From the NCBI RefSeq assembly GCF_900142175.1, contig NZ_FQZX01000003.1:491804-555803 (forward strand): a stretch of DNA of 64,000 bases, read 5' to 3'. This document shows positions 17,952-26,962 of this stretch, in pieces. Made by a program: the position numbers and the translations under genes. The notes below the pieces were generated by a model. That model was given only the letters and a program-made list of their open reading frames with translations, was not told the origin of the DNA and did not search any database. Source of the DNA: Maribacter aquivivus (GTDB lineage: Bacteria > Bacteroidota > Bacteroidia > Flavobacteriales > Flavobacteriaceae). How positions within the stretch are numbered: the stretch's first letter is position 1; every line of letters starts with the position of its first letter.

Positions 17952-19004
17952 TTAATTTACATATTGTAATGCCTTCAATTCCATAATTTGAATGTTGCGA
18001 CCTTCAATTGCTATAAGCCCCTCTTTTTTAAAACCGGATAATGTACGTATTAAGCTTTCTGTTGCAATACCTGCTACACTGGCAAGGTCATTACGTGAGA
18101 TTCTAATGGGTTCATTTGGTTTTGTATTCATGACATCCGCAAATTGTAATAAGGTTTGTGCTGTCTTTCTGCGTACAGAACTATATGCCATTTGTAATAG
18201 TTGAGCTTTAATATTAGAAATGTTTGCCGATAAAAGTTGCATGAGTTCCATAGAAATGGTCTTGTTTTCGTTGAGTATTTCCTGTAAGTTTTCTTTAGAA
18301 ATACCTGCTAATTCAACATCACTCATGGCGGTAGCTGATTCTTGATAAGGTACATTGTTCAGAAAAGAAGTGAAGCCCAAAAAGTCATCTGCTTTGGCTA
18401 ATGATGTAATTAATTCTTTTCCGTCTGGATCCATGTTGTAACATTTTACCAGTCCTTTTAAAACAAGATAAATTTTATTAGAACGGGTGTCTTCATCATA
18501 AATATGCTCCCCTTCTTTAAAATTTGTCAGTTCTCCATTATCATCAAAAAAGTTTTTAAGTTCGTGAATGGTTCGCATTTCATTTTCAGAAACTCCGTAT
18601 TCTTTTGAAGTTTTATCTTGCAAACGTACCAAAAGTTCAGCTTTGGCCAATCTGCTTTCTACGGCACTCATTAAGTCTTCTTCTTCAAAGGGTTTGGTTA
18701 AGTAGTCATCTGCCCCAAGGTCCATTCCTTTTCGTATTTCTTTATGCTCGGTTTTTGCAGATAGAAAAATGAATGGTATGTGTTTTGTTTTTTCATTATT
18801 AGAAAGATTTTCAAGTACACCATAGCCGTCAACCTCTGGCATCATAATATCACAAATGATAATGTCTGGTAAATTCTCAATTGCGCTAGTAATACCTATT
18901 TTACCATTGGATGCCGTGATTACATTGTAACCCGCTAATTCTAAAAGTTCTTCGGTATTTTCTCGTAAGGCTTTGTCATCCTCAATCAATAAAATTCTTT
19001 TCAT
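17952..19004 (-). CDS. Response regulator with CRP/FNR-like sensory and HTH output domains
   Basis: 350 residues in three parts. A receiver domain occupies 1-118, with acidic pocket EDD and phospho-acceptor Asp52 in IICDIMMPEVDG. A cyclic-nucleotide-binding-type jelly roll follows (about 145-265), then a Crp-type winged helix (about 270-345, ISRNDLASVAGIATESLIR). The architecture joins two-component phosphorylation with a CRP/FNR effector fold. No N-terminal cysteine cluster is present, so it should not be an iron-sulphur oxygen sensor. The histidine kinase gene ends 3 bp upstream, making a clear cognate pair. The adjacent usp gene is the likely first target. Confidence 0.93.
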   Translation of the reverse strand: MKRILLIEDDKALRENTEELLELAGYNVITASNGKIGITSAIENLPDIIICDIMMPEVDGYGVLENLSNNEKTKHIPFIFLSAKTEHKEIRKGMDLGADDYLTKPFEEEDLMSAVESRLAKAELLVRLQDKTSKEYGVSENEMRTIHELKNFFDDNGELTNFKEGEHIYDEDTRSNKIYLVLKGLVKCYNMDPDGKELITSLAKADDFLGFTSFLNNVPYQESATAMSDVELAGISKENLQEILNENKTISMELMQLLSANISNIKAQLLQMAYSSVRRKTAQTLLQFADVMNTKPNEPIRISRNDLASVAGIATESLIRTLSGFKKEGLIAIEGRNIQIMELKALQYVN

Positions 19005-19007
19005 CTT

Positions 19008-20519
19008 CTAGTTGGTTTTTAATTTTGGAATACATAAAGTAAATGTTGACCCTATACTTTCTGTACTTGAAAATTCAAGACTACCGCCCAGATTCTCAAT
19101 ATGCTGTTTTGCAATATTTAATCCTATTCCCGTACCCTGTGTCAATAAAGCGTTCTCTGCTCTAAAATAACGATTAAATATGTGTTTTTGCTCTTCTATT
19201 GGTATACCAATGCCTTCATCAATTACGCTAATAGCGTAACCGATATCTTTTATGTCCACTTTAATGTCAATTGTAGAATCTTCTGGAGAGTACTTAATAG
19301 CATTATGTACTAAATTAGATAGCGCCAATTCTAGGGTCTTTTCATCAAACTGAATATTTAACTCGTCAATATTCTCTGGGTAACGTATTTGCTGCCCAGA
19401 TTTTAATAACATATTAGAGTTATATACCACCTCATTTACAATTTTGCTAAGTGGAAATTCTTCAATCTTATAATTGACCTTACCAGATTCTAGGCGTTCA
19501 ACAGATAGAAAATCATTAAGTATGGTATCTAAATATTTTACTTTGTTCTTAATTGTGGTTACGTGCTTATCTCTTTTAGGCTGTTGTTCCGTTTCTGTAT
19601 ATTTTCCAAGTAAGGTTATTGAAGTCAATATACTGCTCAATGGAGTTTTGAATTCATGTGATACTAGGGATAGGAAACGGGTTTTAAGTTCATTGAGTTC
19701 TTTTTCAACAGCAAGAGCTTCTGTAAGTTGGTGTGTGCGCTCTTCTACTAGATTCTCTAAGTTTTCTGTGTAGTTCTTTCTTTCTGTAATGTCTAGAATA
19801 AAAGCAACGAATACTTTTTTATCTCCTAAATTTGATAGTTGTAGATGTACTTCTACAGGGTATGTAGTGCCATCTTTTCTGCCGTGCTTGGTTTCAAAAT
19901 TTACTTTAGATGTTGTATCTTTTAATAATGGTGATATTAGATTTTCAAATTGCGAAATATCCATTTCCGGTTTAATATCAACAGGTGTCATTTCATACAT
20001 TTCTTTAATTGAATACCCTATATTTCTTTGGGCTTCTTTGTTGACATTTAGAAATTTATAGGTTTCAGCATCGAATACGAAAATTTCATTTAACGATTCG
20101 TCAAAAATACGAGCCCAATGACTTAGCTCTTCTTCTCTACTTTTTCGTTCTGTAATATCGATTACTAATGCCATTACATAAGTGGCACCATAAAATTCAA
20201 ACGGATTTAAACCGGCCTCTACAGGAAACTCCTTTCCGTCTTTACATATGCCATATAGGTTTCTGCCATGCCCCATTTGGCGTTTATCACTTTTTGCAAT
20301 AAAATTATCTACATGGGCATCATGACCTGCATGGTATCTTCTAGGAATTAAAATATCTAAGGGCTTACCAATTAGTTCGCCTTTTTCGTACCCAAACATT
20401 TGTAGAGAGGATGTATTTGTGGCTACAATTATTTGATTGGCATTTACAACAATAATACCTTCTGATACCCCTTCTGATAGTAAATTGAATATGTCACTGT
20501 TTTCTTGAAAATCACGCAT
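19008..20519 (-). CDS. PAS-domain sensor histidine kinase
   Basis: A soluble 503-residue kinase without membrane segments. Two PAS domains (about 10-125 and 135-250) each end in a DITERK motif. A short coiled linker precedes the HisKA domain with phospho-acceptor His in LSLVSHEFKTPLSS (near 285). The ATPase domain contains NLVHNAIKYSP (N box), DEGIGIP (G1) and GTGIGLNIAKQH (G2). It is transcribed with the downstream response regulator. The absence of a periplasmic sensor suggests that an internal signal (redox, metabolic or a PAS ligand) is detected. A TATATTTG match lies only a few bases from the ATG, which could mean a leaderless or very short 5' UTR. Confidence 0.93.
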   Translation of the reverse strand: MRDFQENSDIFNLLSEGVSEGIIVVNANQIIVATNTSSLQMFGYEKGELIGKPLDILIPRRYHAGHDAHVDNFIAKSDKRQMGHGRNLYGICKDGKEFPVEAGLNPFEFYGATYVMALVIDITERKSREEELSHWARIFDESLNEIFVFDAETYKFLNVNKEAQRNIGYSIKEMYEMTPVDIKPEMDISQFENLISPLLKDTTSKVNFETKHGRKDGTTYPVEVHLQLSNLGDKKVFVAFILDITERKNYTENLENLVEERTHQLTEALAVEKELNELKTRFLSLVSHEFKTPLSSILTSITLLGKYTETEQQPKRDKHVTTIKNKVKYLDTILNDFLSVERLESGKVNYKIEEFPLSKIVNEVVYNSNMLLKSGQQIRYPENIDELNIQFDEKTLELALSNLVHNAIKYSPEDSTIDIKVDIKDIGYAISVIDEGIGIPIEEQKHIFNRYFRAENALLTQGTGIGLNIAKQHIENLGGSLEFSSTESIGSTFTLCIPKLKTN

Positions 20520-20611
20520 ATATCAAATATATCGAATAAGACTGATTATTATCATATAAAAATAAGATGTTGCTTTATATTTTTACTGGGAATCAACTAA
20601 GACAAGATAAA

Positions 20612-21013
20612 ATGGAAAATACGCCGAAAACAATGAACGGACTCTATGAAAATTTAGGAAAACTGTTCTATGCCGTTGCCATAAGTGATGGCACTGTGCA
20701 TAACAATGAATGGGAAAAAGTTAAGGAGTATGTAAAAGAAGATTGGTTGTATATAGATGATTTTACCGACCGTTATGGTACCGATGCAGCCAACCAAATT
20801 GAAATTGTGTTTGATGTTTTAATGGAGTCTGAAAAAGATAGCCAAGAGTGTTTTAATGAGTTCAAGGAATTTTATAAAATTCACCCTCATGCATTTTCAG
20901 ATAAAATAAAAACCTTGACCAAAAAGACGGCCAAGGCTATTGCAAGTTCATTCTCAGGAAATAATAAGTCTGAGTTAATATTGTTAGCTAAAATAGAATT
21001 ACTACTAAATTAA
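20612..21013 (+). CDS. TerB-like small helical protein
   Basis: A protein of about 133 residues, predicted all-helical, with an N-terminal pattern FYAVAISDGTVHNNEWEKVKEYV. This resembles TerB/TerB-like domains, in which the DG-x-x-x-x-E turn binds metal. No tellurite-resistance genes are nearby. The ATG at 20612 fits the conserved start; an upstream in-frame ATG at 20567 would add 15 residues of unusual composition. It is divergent from the histidine kinase and overlaps the stop of the convergent dehydrogenase gene by 4 bp. Function unknown; the TerB label is a fold-level guess. Confidence 0.65.
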   Translation: MENTPKTMNGLYENLGKLFYAVAISDGTVHNNEWEKVKEYVKEDWLYIDDFTDRYGTDAANQIEIVFDVLMESEKDSQECFNEFKEFYKIHPHAFSDKIKTLTKKTAKAIASSFSGNNKSELILLAKIELLLN

Positions 21014-22491
21014 AGCTGTTTCATTATTTTCTTAATGTCTTGATTTGCATATACTTTCTGAACTAAGTTACTATACAAACTGGTAAATTTTTCTTCATTG
21101 ATTAGGTTGCCGAATAATGATTCTTGTCTAATAAAGGCTAGCGGGTCAGTTTTTGTTTTACTGGCTGCTTCATTTAATTGTTCTTGCATGGCGTCAATAA
21201 TTTCAATAGGGTTGCCATTTTTATCTATTCCCTTGTCACTATAATAACACCATGCTGCAATTACTAAAGTTGCATATTTGATGCTTCCGCCGTTCGCTAA
21301 ATTATCTTGAATAGTTGCAATTAAGAATTTCGGCAATTTTGCAGAACTCTCTGAGCAAATTCTACTTACGCTATCTTTTATATTTGGGTTTGCAAAACGT
21401 TCTTGTAAACTGTCCTTATATGCAGTTAAATCAATGCCTTCTAGTTGGTCTAAAACCGGAGTAGCTTCTTCGTCCATAAAAGCTCTTAAATAGAATACGA
21501 ACAAATCATCTTCCATACAAGCATTAATAGTTGGGTGACCATGAATAGCACCTAAAATACCCAATACAGAATGACCTGCATTTAAAAGACGTAATTTCAT
21601 CTTTTCATATGGCTTTACATCTGGTACAAACTGCACGCCAACTTTTTCAAATTCTGGTCTGCCGTTAGAGAAATTATCTTCAATTACCCATTGTATAAAA
21701 GGCTCACAAGTTACTGGCCATTCGTCTTTTAGACCATATGTGCTCTCTAAATAATCAATATCTGCTTTGGTAGTTACAGGAGTTATACGATCTACCATAC
21801 TGTTAGGGAAACTTACTTCTTTTTCGATATATGCAGCCAGTTCTTTATCTTGTTTGGTTGCGAAAGCAAGTAGCATTTCTCTTATAACATCGCCATTATG
21901 CTGTATGTTGTCACAAGACATTACTGTAAAAGCAGGTAAGCCAAGCTCACGTCTTTTTTTAATGGCAGCAGTTAAAAATCCGTAAATGGTTCTAGGGCTT
22001 TTTGGATGTTGTAATTCGTACTGTACATCTGCATTCTCAAAATCAAATTCTCCTGTTGACGAATTAAAATTATAACCACCTTCTGTAATGGTTAAGGATA
22101 CTATTTTTGTGTCAGGATGCGCCATTTGGTCAATTACTAAATCGGGAGTGTCATGACCAAGTTTAAAGTCGATAATGGAACCAATTACTTGTGATTCTAT
22201 CTTGCCATCAGGATGCTTTACAATGAGTGTGTATAGTCCGTCTTGTTTTTGTAACACATCATGGATCTTTTGATCACCTTTTCGAAGACCAATTCCACAT
22301 ATACCCCATGCGGCAGCATCTCCCTTTTCTTGTAATAGGTGCGTATAGTAAGATTGGTGTGCTCTATGAAAACCACCAACACCCACATGTACTATTCCAG
22401 ATTTTAATGATTCTCTATCAAATGTAGGTATAGAAACCTGCTTGTTTATAGCTGCTAAGTTCTCTTTGTTTAATATGATTTCTTTATTCAT
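21010..22491 (-). CDS. Mannitol 2-dehydrogenase / fructuronate reductase family enzyme
   Basis: An NAD(P)-dependent polyol dehydrogenase of 493 residues. Such enzymes oxidise D-mannitol to fructose, or reduce fructuronate or tagaturonate. GIVHVGVGGFHRAHQ at about residue 32 is the Rossmann dinucleotide motif. KLRLLNAGHSVLG near residue 300 matches the family's catalytic K-x4-N-x2-H arrangement. The length fits the long-chain single-subunit class. It overlaps the end of the upstream permease gene by 8 bp, so translation is probably coupled. Mannitol, a storage compound of brown algae, is an attractive substrate for a marine flavobacterium. Without kinase or isomerase neighbours, uronate reduction stays possible. 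Confidence 0.9.
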   Translation of the reverse strand: MNKEIILNKENLAAINKQVSIPTFDRESLKSGIVHVGVGGFHRAHQSYYTHLLQEKGDAAAWGICGIGLRKGDQKIHDVLQKQDGLYTLIVKHPDGKIESQVIGSIIDFKLGHDTPDLVIDQMAHPDTKIVSLTITEGGYNFNSSTGEFDFENADVQYELQHPKSPRTIYGFLTAAIKKRRELGLPAFTVMSCDNIQHNGDVIREMLLAFATKQDKELAAYIEKEVSFPNSMVDRITPVTTKADIDYLESTYGLKDEWPVTCEPFIQWVIEDNFSNGRPEFEKVGVQFVPDVKPYEKMKLRLLNAGHSVLGILGAIHGHPTINACMEDDLFVFYLRAFMDEEATPVLDQLEGIDLTAYKDSLQERFANPNIKDSVSRICSESSAKLPKFLIATIQDNLANGGSIKYATLVIAAWCYYSDKGIDKNGNPIEIIDAMQEQLNEAASKTKTDPLAFIRQESLFGNLINEEKFTSLYSNLVQKVYANQDIKKIMKQL

Positions 22492-24211
22492 TTTTAGCTT
22501 TGTTTATTGATTTTACACGTAGTAATGCCCAGTATGCAGTAACGAAATAAATAACCGTACAAATAAATGCATACGTGTAGAAAATTTCTCTGTTGTTGAT
22601 ATAGCTATTTTCATTTGCACTGTCAAATAGAACAATACCTGCCAATATCAATGTAATTATAAGTGCAACGAGAGATACCAACTTCAAAATCTTTGAGAAT
22701 ACGGTAATATCTTTTTTTGGTATTGTTTCTAACTTGCTTTTTTCTTCTTGAAAAGTTACAATTTTCTCATTGCGTATTCTTTCTTGTTCTTCTTCCTTAG
22801 GATATTTTTCTTTTGCTCCGTAGCGACCAGCTAACAAGGTATAAACTCCGATAGTGAAAATCCAAGTAGGAATAAACAAATAGAAGAAAGACATTACATT
22901 AAAAGCATTTAGTCCAAAACCGAAAACTAATCCTAATCCCCATGATACAATAGCAGGTGTGCTAAAAGTTAAATTGCGGTATTGAGACCAATAACGTGTG
23001 TATCCGATTCTTGGGAATATCTGATGCTCTGCAAATACAATTGCACCAACGGGTACTACCAATAAACCTGCATAGGTCAATAGCGGTAAAATCTGTGAGA
23101 ATACAAAAGGAAAACAGGCTATGACAATCGTGATTAAACCAACTACAATAGTTGTTTTTTTACGTGAATGATTAAAGAAAATGGCTTGAGCTGCTAATCC
23201 TGCTCTATATAAATTGGTAATTGCCGTAGTCCAACCTGCTACGATTACAATTACGAATCCAGACCATCCTAAGGCATAAAAAGCAACATCTCCAGGATCT
23301 AATTCTACGATTGATTTTCCGATGATTACTGCAGCACCGGCTCCCATGATACCGGCAGCTATCCACGCAACATAATGCCCAAACATCATACCTGTACTGG
23401 TTGCGAGTCCGTAAGATTTCTTTTTAGCAAAACGTAATAGCGCCATATCTATTAATCCGAAATGGGTGATGGTATTTGCAGCCCAAGCGAACCCGATAAC
23501 TTCAACAAGTCCGATACCTGGTTCTCCGGCACTATCAACCCCGGTCCAAATAGATCGATCACCAAGTGATATCAAATCATTCCATCCGCTAGGTAGAGTT
23601 GTCCCTAATACATCTAAAGATAAAGCTGGTAATAAAACCATTGCACCACTAGTGAACATTACAAAAAGCCATGGAGCACATATTCCTGAAAATTCTGATA
23701 CTGCGTTAAATCCGTATAATGCTATAGACACCACTACTAAGCCTACGCAGAATACGATGACCACAAACCACATATTGGTGGGGTACCAGTTTAATTGTGC
23801 AGGTATATCGAACGCAAACCGCACTGCGGTCGCAGATACGGTAATCATAGCGGCAGATATGACCGAGAAAATAATGACGTTAGCCCAATTGTACAGCTTG
23901 GTCATAGAATCTCCCGCAATTTTATTGAGGTAGGTGTATAAGCTTAATCTTGTTTCTACTGCAATAGGAGAGGTAATAAACGTCCAGCTGAGAACTGCCA
24001 AAATATTACCGATCAACAGACCTAAAATAATATCCATGGTTTTTGCTCCTAATGCTACAAACGTAGCACCAATTACAAACTCTGTTGCTGCAACATGTTC
24101 GGCGGCGTACAATCCTGCAAAATGTGTCCAATCATGTAATTTATGTTTTGCAACGGGTAGCTGCTCTTCGTTAAAATTTTCAAATGTGCTTTGGTTGTTG
24201 GTTGCTGACAT
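22484..24211 (-). CDS. NCS1-family (purine-cytosine permease-like) transporter
   Basis: An integral membrane symporter of 575 residues with about 12 hydrophobic segments. The N-terminal HDWTHFAGLYAAEHVAATEFVIG resembles the first helix region of the NCS1 nucleobase/cation symporters. A charged cytoplasmic tail near residues 480-515 (rich in Glu/Lys) precedes two final membrane helices, longer than typical CodB. The stop overlaps the start region of the dehydrogenase gene by 8 bp. No nucleobase catabolic gene is nearby, so the substrate may be the polyol or sugar acid used by the coupled enzyme. That would be an unusual specificity and is inference only. Confidence 0.85.
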   Translation of the reverse strand: MSATNNQSTFENFNEEQLPVAKHKLHDWTHFAGLYAAEHVAATEFVIGATFVALGAKTMDIILGLLIGNILAVLSWTFITSPIAVETRLSLYTYLNKIAGDSMTKLYNWANVIIFSVISAAMITVSATAVRFAFDIPAQLNWYPTNMWFVVIVFCVGLVVVSIALYGFNAVSEFSGICAPWLFVMFTSGAMVLLPALSLDVLGTTLPSGWNDLISLGDRSIWTGVDSAGEPGIGLVEVIGFAWAANTITHFGLIDMALLRFAKKKSYGLATSTGMMFGHYVAWIAAGIMGAGAAVIIGKSIVELDPGDVAFYALGWSGFVIVIVAGWTTAITNLYRAGLAAQAIFFNHSRKKTTIVVGLITIVIACFPFVFSQILPLLTYAGLLVVPVGAIVFAEHQIFPRIGYTRYWSQYRNLTFSTPAIVSWGLGLVFGFGLNAFNVMSFFYLFIPTWIFTIGVYTLLAGRYGAKEKYPKEEEQERIRNEKIVTFQEEKSKLETIPKKDITVFSKILKLVSLVALIITLILAGIVLFDSANENSYINNREIFYTYAFICTVIYFVTAYWALLRVKSINKAKNE

Positions 24212-24430
24212 AAGTTGAGTTGGTAGTTAGTTTAAAATAATGAGTTGAGTTCTGTTTAAAGACCTTTAAAGTATTTGCTGTGTTTTAAACAGGCTTGCAA
24301 TGTATTTATTTTTTGTTAAGAACAATTATTAAATTTTGTTAATCTTCAATATCCCTGAAATCGGAAAAATAGTTATGAATTTCATTGCAGCTATTTTCAG
24401 TCAAATTGATTCTTATATCTACGGTTTAAA

Positions 24431-24460
24431 AAAGGCAATCTACCGAAAGATAGATTGCCT
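24431..24460 (-). terminator. Rho-independent terminator after the 24.5-kb lipoprotein gene
   Basis: A 10-bp perfect stem, AGGCAATCTA / TAGATTGCCT, with an 8-nt loop. On the minus strand it is followed by a T-run. It lies about 45 bp past the stop of the minus-strand lipoprotein gene at 24504. Confidence 0.85.
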
Positions 24461-24503
24461 GCTAGTGTAAGTTTAAAAAAGAATTAGTTCAGTGTTGTAA
24501 TCA

Positions 24504-25328
24504 TCAATTACTTATTTTTTCAAAATCACTTTTTTCTAAGCCGTTATTGAATTTAATGTTAGACCAATTTACCGTTATCCAAGGTGCATCGCTAACTGCG
24601 GCTTTCCAAGTAGATTTTTTATATTTTCGTTTAGTTGGAAAAAGCATTCCGTCAACGCCTTCATATTCTAAGGTCATTAAATTCGGAGTTTCCATTGCAC
24701 CAAAATCAGCAACCGTAAATAAAAACTGATCTACTAGAGATGTGTTTTTATTAATGTATAGCTGATAAATATCTGTTGGCTTAGAGTCCCCAAAATTGAA
24801 CGATACTTTTACTACTTCATAAAGATTGTTATTTAAGGTTTCTTCTCCTAAATATTCATACGAAACACCTTTGTCCATTAACTTTTGAAACATGGTAAAC
24901 CAATAAAAGTTAGTAGGTCTGTTGAAAGCAACTCTTTTTAAGGCAACGCTATCATTTAGAATATCTCCATTATGCTTTAACCAGAATTCTTTACCATCAT
25001 AACCTTGTTCAATTGTGCCTTGTAAGTCACTTAAGGTTCTTTGGTGCTTTTCGTATTTACCATATGAAAGTTCACCGTCGAAAATGTATTTCTCTGTTGA
25101 AATATCTGTTTTGCCATCTGGTGTTTGGTAGGTATATGTATACACGACATCTTTCTTTCCTCGAAGCGTTTTGTAATCGCCAACTTTTTCAAGCATTTTT
25201 GAAACCAATTCTTGTCCTTTATTCGTGAATTCAGGAGTTAGAATAGTTTCCTTTTTGGTAGTTTGTTCCCCTTTACAAGAAGTAATTAAGATACTTAGTA
25301 CTATTAAGCTGGTCATTTTAAAATTCAT
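24504..25328 (-). CDS. Lipoprotein resembling DUF6503/LolA-like outer-membrane proteins
   Basis: A 274-residue lipoprotein: signal peptide with lipobox ITSC near residue 18, then a Thr/Lys linker. The remainder is beta-rich with repeated Tyr/Lys strands such as DVVYTYTYQTPDGK and FPTKRKYKKS. This overall pattern is that of the half-barrel proteins related to LolA/LolB and known in Bacteroidota as DUF6503. The assignment is from pattern recognition only. It is last in a same-strand run after the SDR gene (26-bp gap) and ends at a strong terminator. A lipid- or hydrophobe-binding role in the envelope is possible but not shown. Confidence 0.6.
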   Translation of the reverse strand: MNFKMTSLIVLSILITSCKGEQTTKKETILTPEFTNKGQELVSKMLEKVGDYKTLRGKKDVVYTYTYQTPDGKTDISTEKYIFDGELSYGKYEKHQRTLSDLQGTIEQGYDGKEFWLKHNGDILNDSVALKRVAFNRPTNFYWFTMFQKLMDKGVSYEYLGEETLNNNLYEVVKVSFNFGDSKPTDIYQLYINKNTSLVDQFLFTVADFGAMETPNLMTLEYEGVDGMLFPTKRKYKKSTWKAAVSDAPWITVNWSNIKFNNGLEKSDFEKISN

Positions 25329-25354
25329 GGATAGTTATTTAGTTATGTTTAAGA

Positions 25355-26089
25355 TTAGATTAATGCGCCGTTTGCGCCAATGACTTGACCTGAAATCCAT
25401 TTAGAATCATCACTTGCCAAGAATAAAACTACTCTTGCAATATCTATAGGCTGTGCCAATCTATCAAATGCATTCATTGAACTTAATTTATCAATGAACT
25501 CTTGAGATTTTCCATTTAAGAATAATTCAGTTTCTGTTGCACCTGGTGCCAAAGCATTGACAGAGATTCCCCTGCCTATTTCTTTTGAAAATACTCTTGT
25601 CATTTGTTCAACAGCAGCTTTTGAGGCGGAATATAATGCGTAAGTAGGGAACATTAGTTTCACCGTACTAGAAGATATATTAATAATGTTACCATTATCG
25701 GATAGTTTACTGTCAGCCTCTTGCAATGTGTTAAAAACGCCCTTCACATTAACATCGAACAGTTTGTTAAAATCTTCTTGAGTATTGTCTTTCAATTTTT
25801 TGTTGAACATGACACCAGCGTTGTTGATCAATACATCTACCTTTCCAAATTCTTCTATAGTTTGGTCAAATAGCTGAGTTACCTGATTTCGATCGCTTAC
25901 ATCAGCTTTAATAGCAATTGCATGACCATCATTATTTTTAATTTTAGCAACTGTGGCTTCAGCATCTTTTTCACTGTTAGAATGATTGACAACTATTTTA
26001 GCACCATTCTCTGCTAATAAGAACGCTATTTCTTGCCCAATACCTCTAGAGGCGCCAGTAATGATTATTACTTTATCTTCTAATTTCAT
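25355..26089 (-). CDS. SDR family NAD(P)-dependent oxidoreductase (FabG-like)
   Basis: A classical short-chain dehydrogenase of 244 residues. Cofactor motif TGASRGIGQEI is near residue 12, NNAG near 90, the catalytic Ser in INISSSTVK, and Y-x3-K in YALYSASKAA near 155. The NHSNSE region after beta-2 suggests NADPH preference. The substrate cannot be read from the sequence. It follows the Tat-signal HAD gene and precedes the lipoprotein gene, all on the minus strand below the TetR regulator, so it probably belongs to that regulator's transcription unit. Confidence 0.92.
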   Translation of the reverse strand: MKLEDKVIIITGASRGIGQEIAFLLAENGAKIVVNHSNSEKDAEATVAKIKNNDGHAIAIKADVSDRNQVTQLFDQTIEEFGKVDVLINNAGVMFNKKLKDNTQEDFNKLFDVNVKGVFNTLQEADSKLSDNGNIINISSSTVKLMFPTYALYSASKAAVEQMTRVFSKEIGRGISVNALAPGATETELFLNGKSQEFIDKLSSMNAFDRLAQPIDIARVVLFLASDDSKWISGQVIGANGALI

Positions 26090-26123
26090 AGTTTAAGTTT
26101 TTTAATGATTTATAGAGGAGTAT

Positions 26124-26909
26124 TTATAAACTGATTAATTTATCTGCAACTAATTTTAAATTGGGTTCATTAATCTCTGGAGTAGGAGATAAGGGGTACA
26201 ATTGTGCTCCAGGCCTACTTATAAATGCACCTCTCCAATTTGCCCATAATGCTCCAGATATATCCCAACCATGTGCTGCTACCAAAAGGCATTCTTGTGG
26301 TTGAATACTCATTTTTCTAGCTGCCCAATTATAAGCATCTACATGAGGTTTAAATTTACCCATATCTTCTATACTTAAGCGCTGATCAAAGTATTTTGTC
26401 AATCCTGAATTTTTAAATTGCGTCTCTACACCCTTATTAGATGAATTGGTAAATGAAACAAGTTTGTATCCGGCATCTTTTAAAGATTGTAAAGCTGCAG
26501 GAATTTCTGGGTGCGCAGGTAAAGATCTAATAGGGTCTACAATAGATTTCTTTGCCTCATCATGACTTAGTACTATATCATTATTGGCAGCTACCATTTG
26601 TAAAGCAGCGGCGCCAATAATAGCAAAATCCTTGTATTGGTTGGCTACCGTAGATACTAACGAATATTGCAGCATGGTGGTGAACCAAAGTGGTAGTAAA
26701 TCATTTCTACCATTTAGAGCTTTTGCAACACTGTCTTTCATTGCCGTTAAATCTAGCAAGGTTTCATTGACATCGAAAAATAGCACTTTTGGTCTTTCGC
26801 CCCTAAATTCAGTTTTATCTTGCGATGCAAACCCTAAAGTTGGTATGGTTACGCCGGCTGCGCCAAGTATTGTTGATTTTTTAATAAAGTCTCTTCTGTT
26901 GTTGTTCAT
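26124..26909 (-). CDS. Haloacid dehalogenase type II-like HAD hydrolase with Tat-type signal
   Basis: A HAD-superfamily hydrolase of about 261 residues. The catalytic nucleophile is in VLFFDVNETLLD, the Ser/Thr motif in LVSFTNSS, and the C-terminal loop in LLVAAHGWDISGA. These match (S)-2-haloacid dehalogenases. The N-terminus MNNNRRDFIKKS followed by a hydrophobic Ala/Gly stretch looks like a twin-arginine signal. That is unusual for this normally cytoplasmic enzyme. The ATG at 26909 places the twin arginines correctly; an in-frame start at 26933 would add eight residues and bury the signal. Actual dehalogenase activity is unproven; other 2-substituted acids are possible. Confidence 0.85.
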   Translation of the reverse strand: MNNNRRDFIKKSTILGAAGVTIPTLGFASQDKTEFRGERPKVLFFDVNETLLDLTAMKDSVAKALNGRNDLLPLWFTTMLQYSLVSTVANQYKDFAIIGAAALQMVAANNDIVLSHDEAKKSIVDPIRSLPAHPEIPAALQSLKDAGYKLVSFTNSSNKGVETQFKNSGLTKYFDQRLSIEDMGKFKPHVDAYNWAARKMSIQPQECLLVAAHGWDISGALWANWRGAFISRPGAQLYPLSPTPEINEPNLKLVADKLISL

Positions 26910-26962
26910 GTCTATATTTTGATTTAAAAACATTCTATGTAGTATGTTTTTGGATAAAAAAA

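Noticed and set aside
17952..19004. An oxygen-sensing FNR protein
   Set aside because: No N-terminal cysteine cluster; the N-terminus is a receiver domain instead.
20567..20611. Extended N-terminus of the TerB-like protein
   Set aside because: The extra 15 residues look unlike the family, whereas the ATG at 20612 begins directly before the conserved helix.
23466..24218. Long antisense frames opposite the permease gene (155 and 94 residues)
   Set aside because: They lie opposite a firmly identified membrane protein gene and show the composition of an antisense frame; no start region or family signature.
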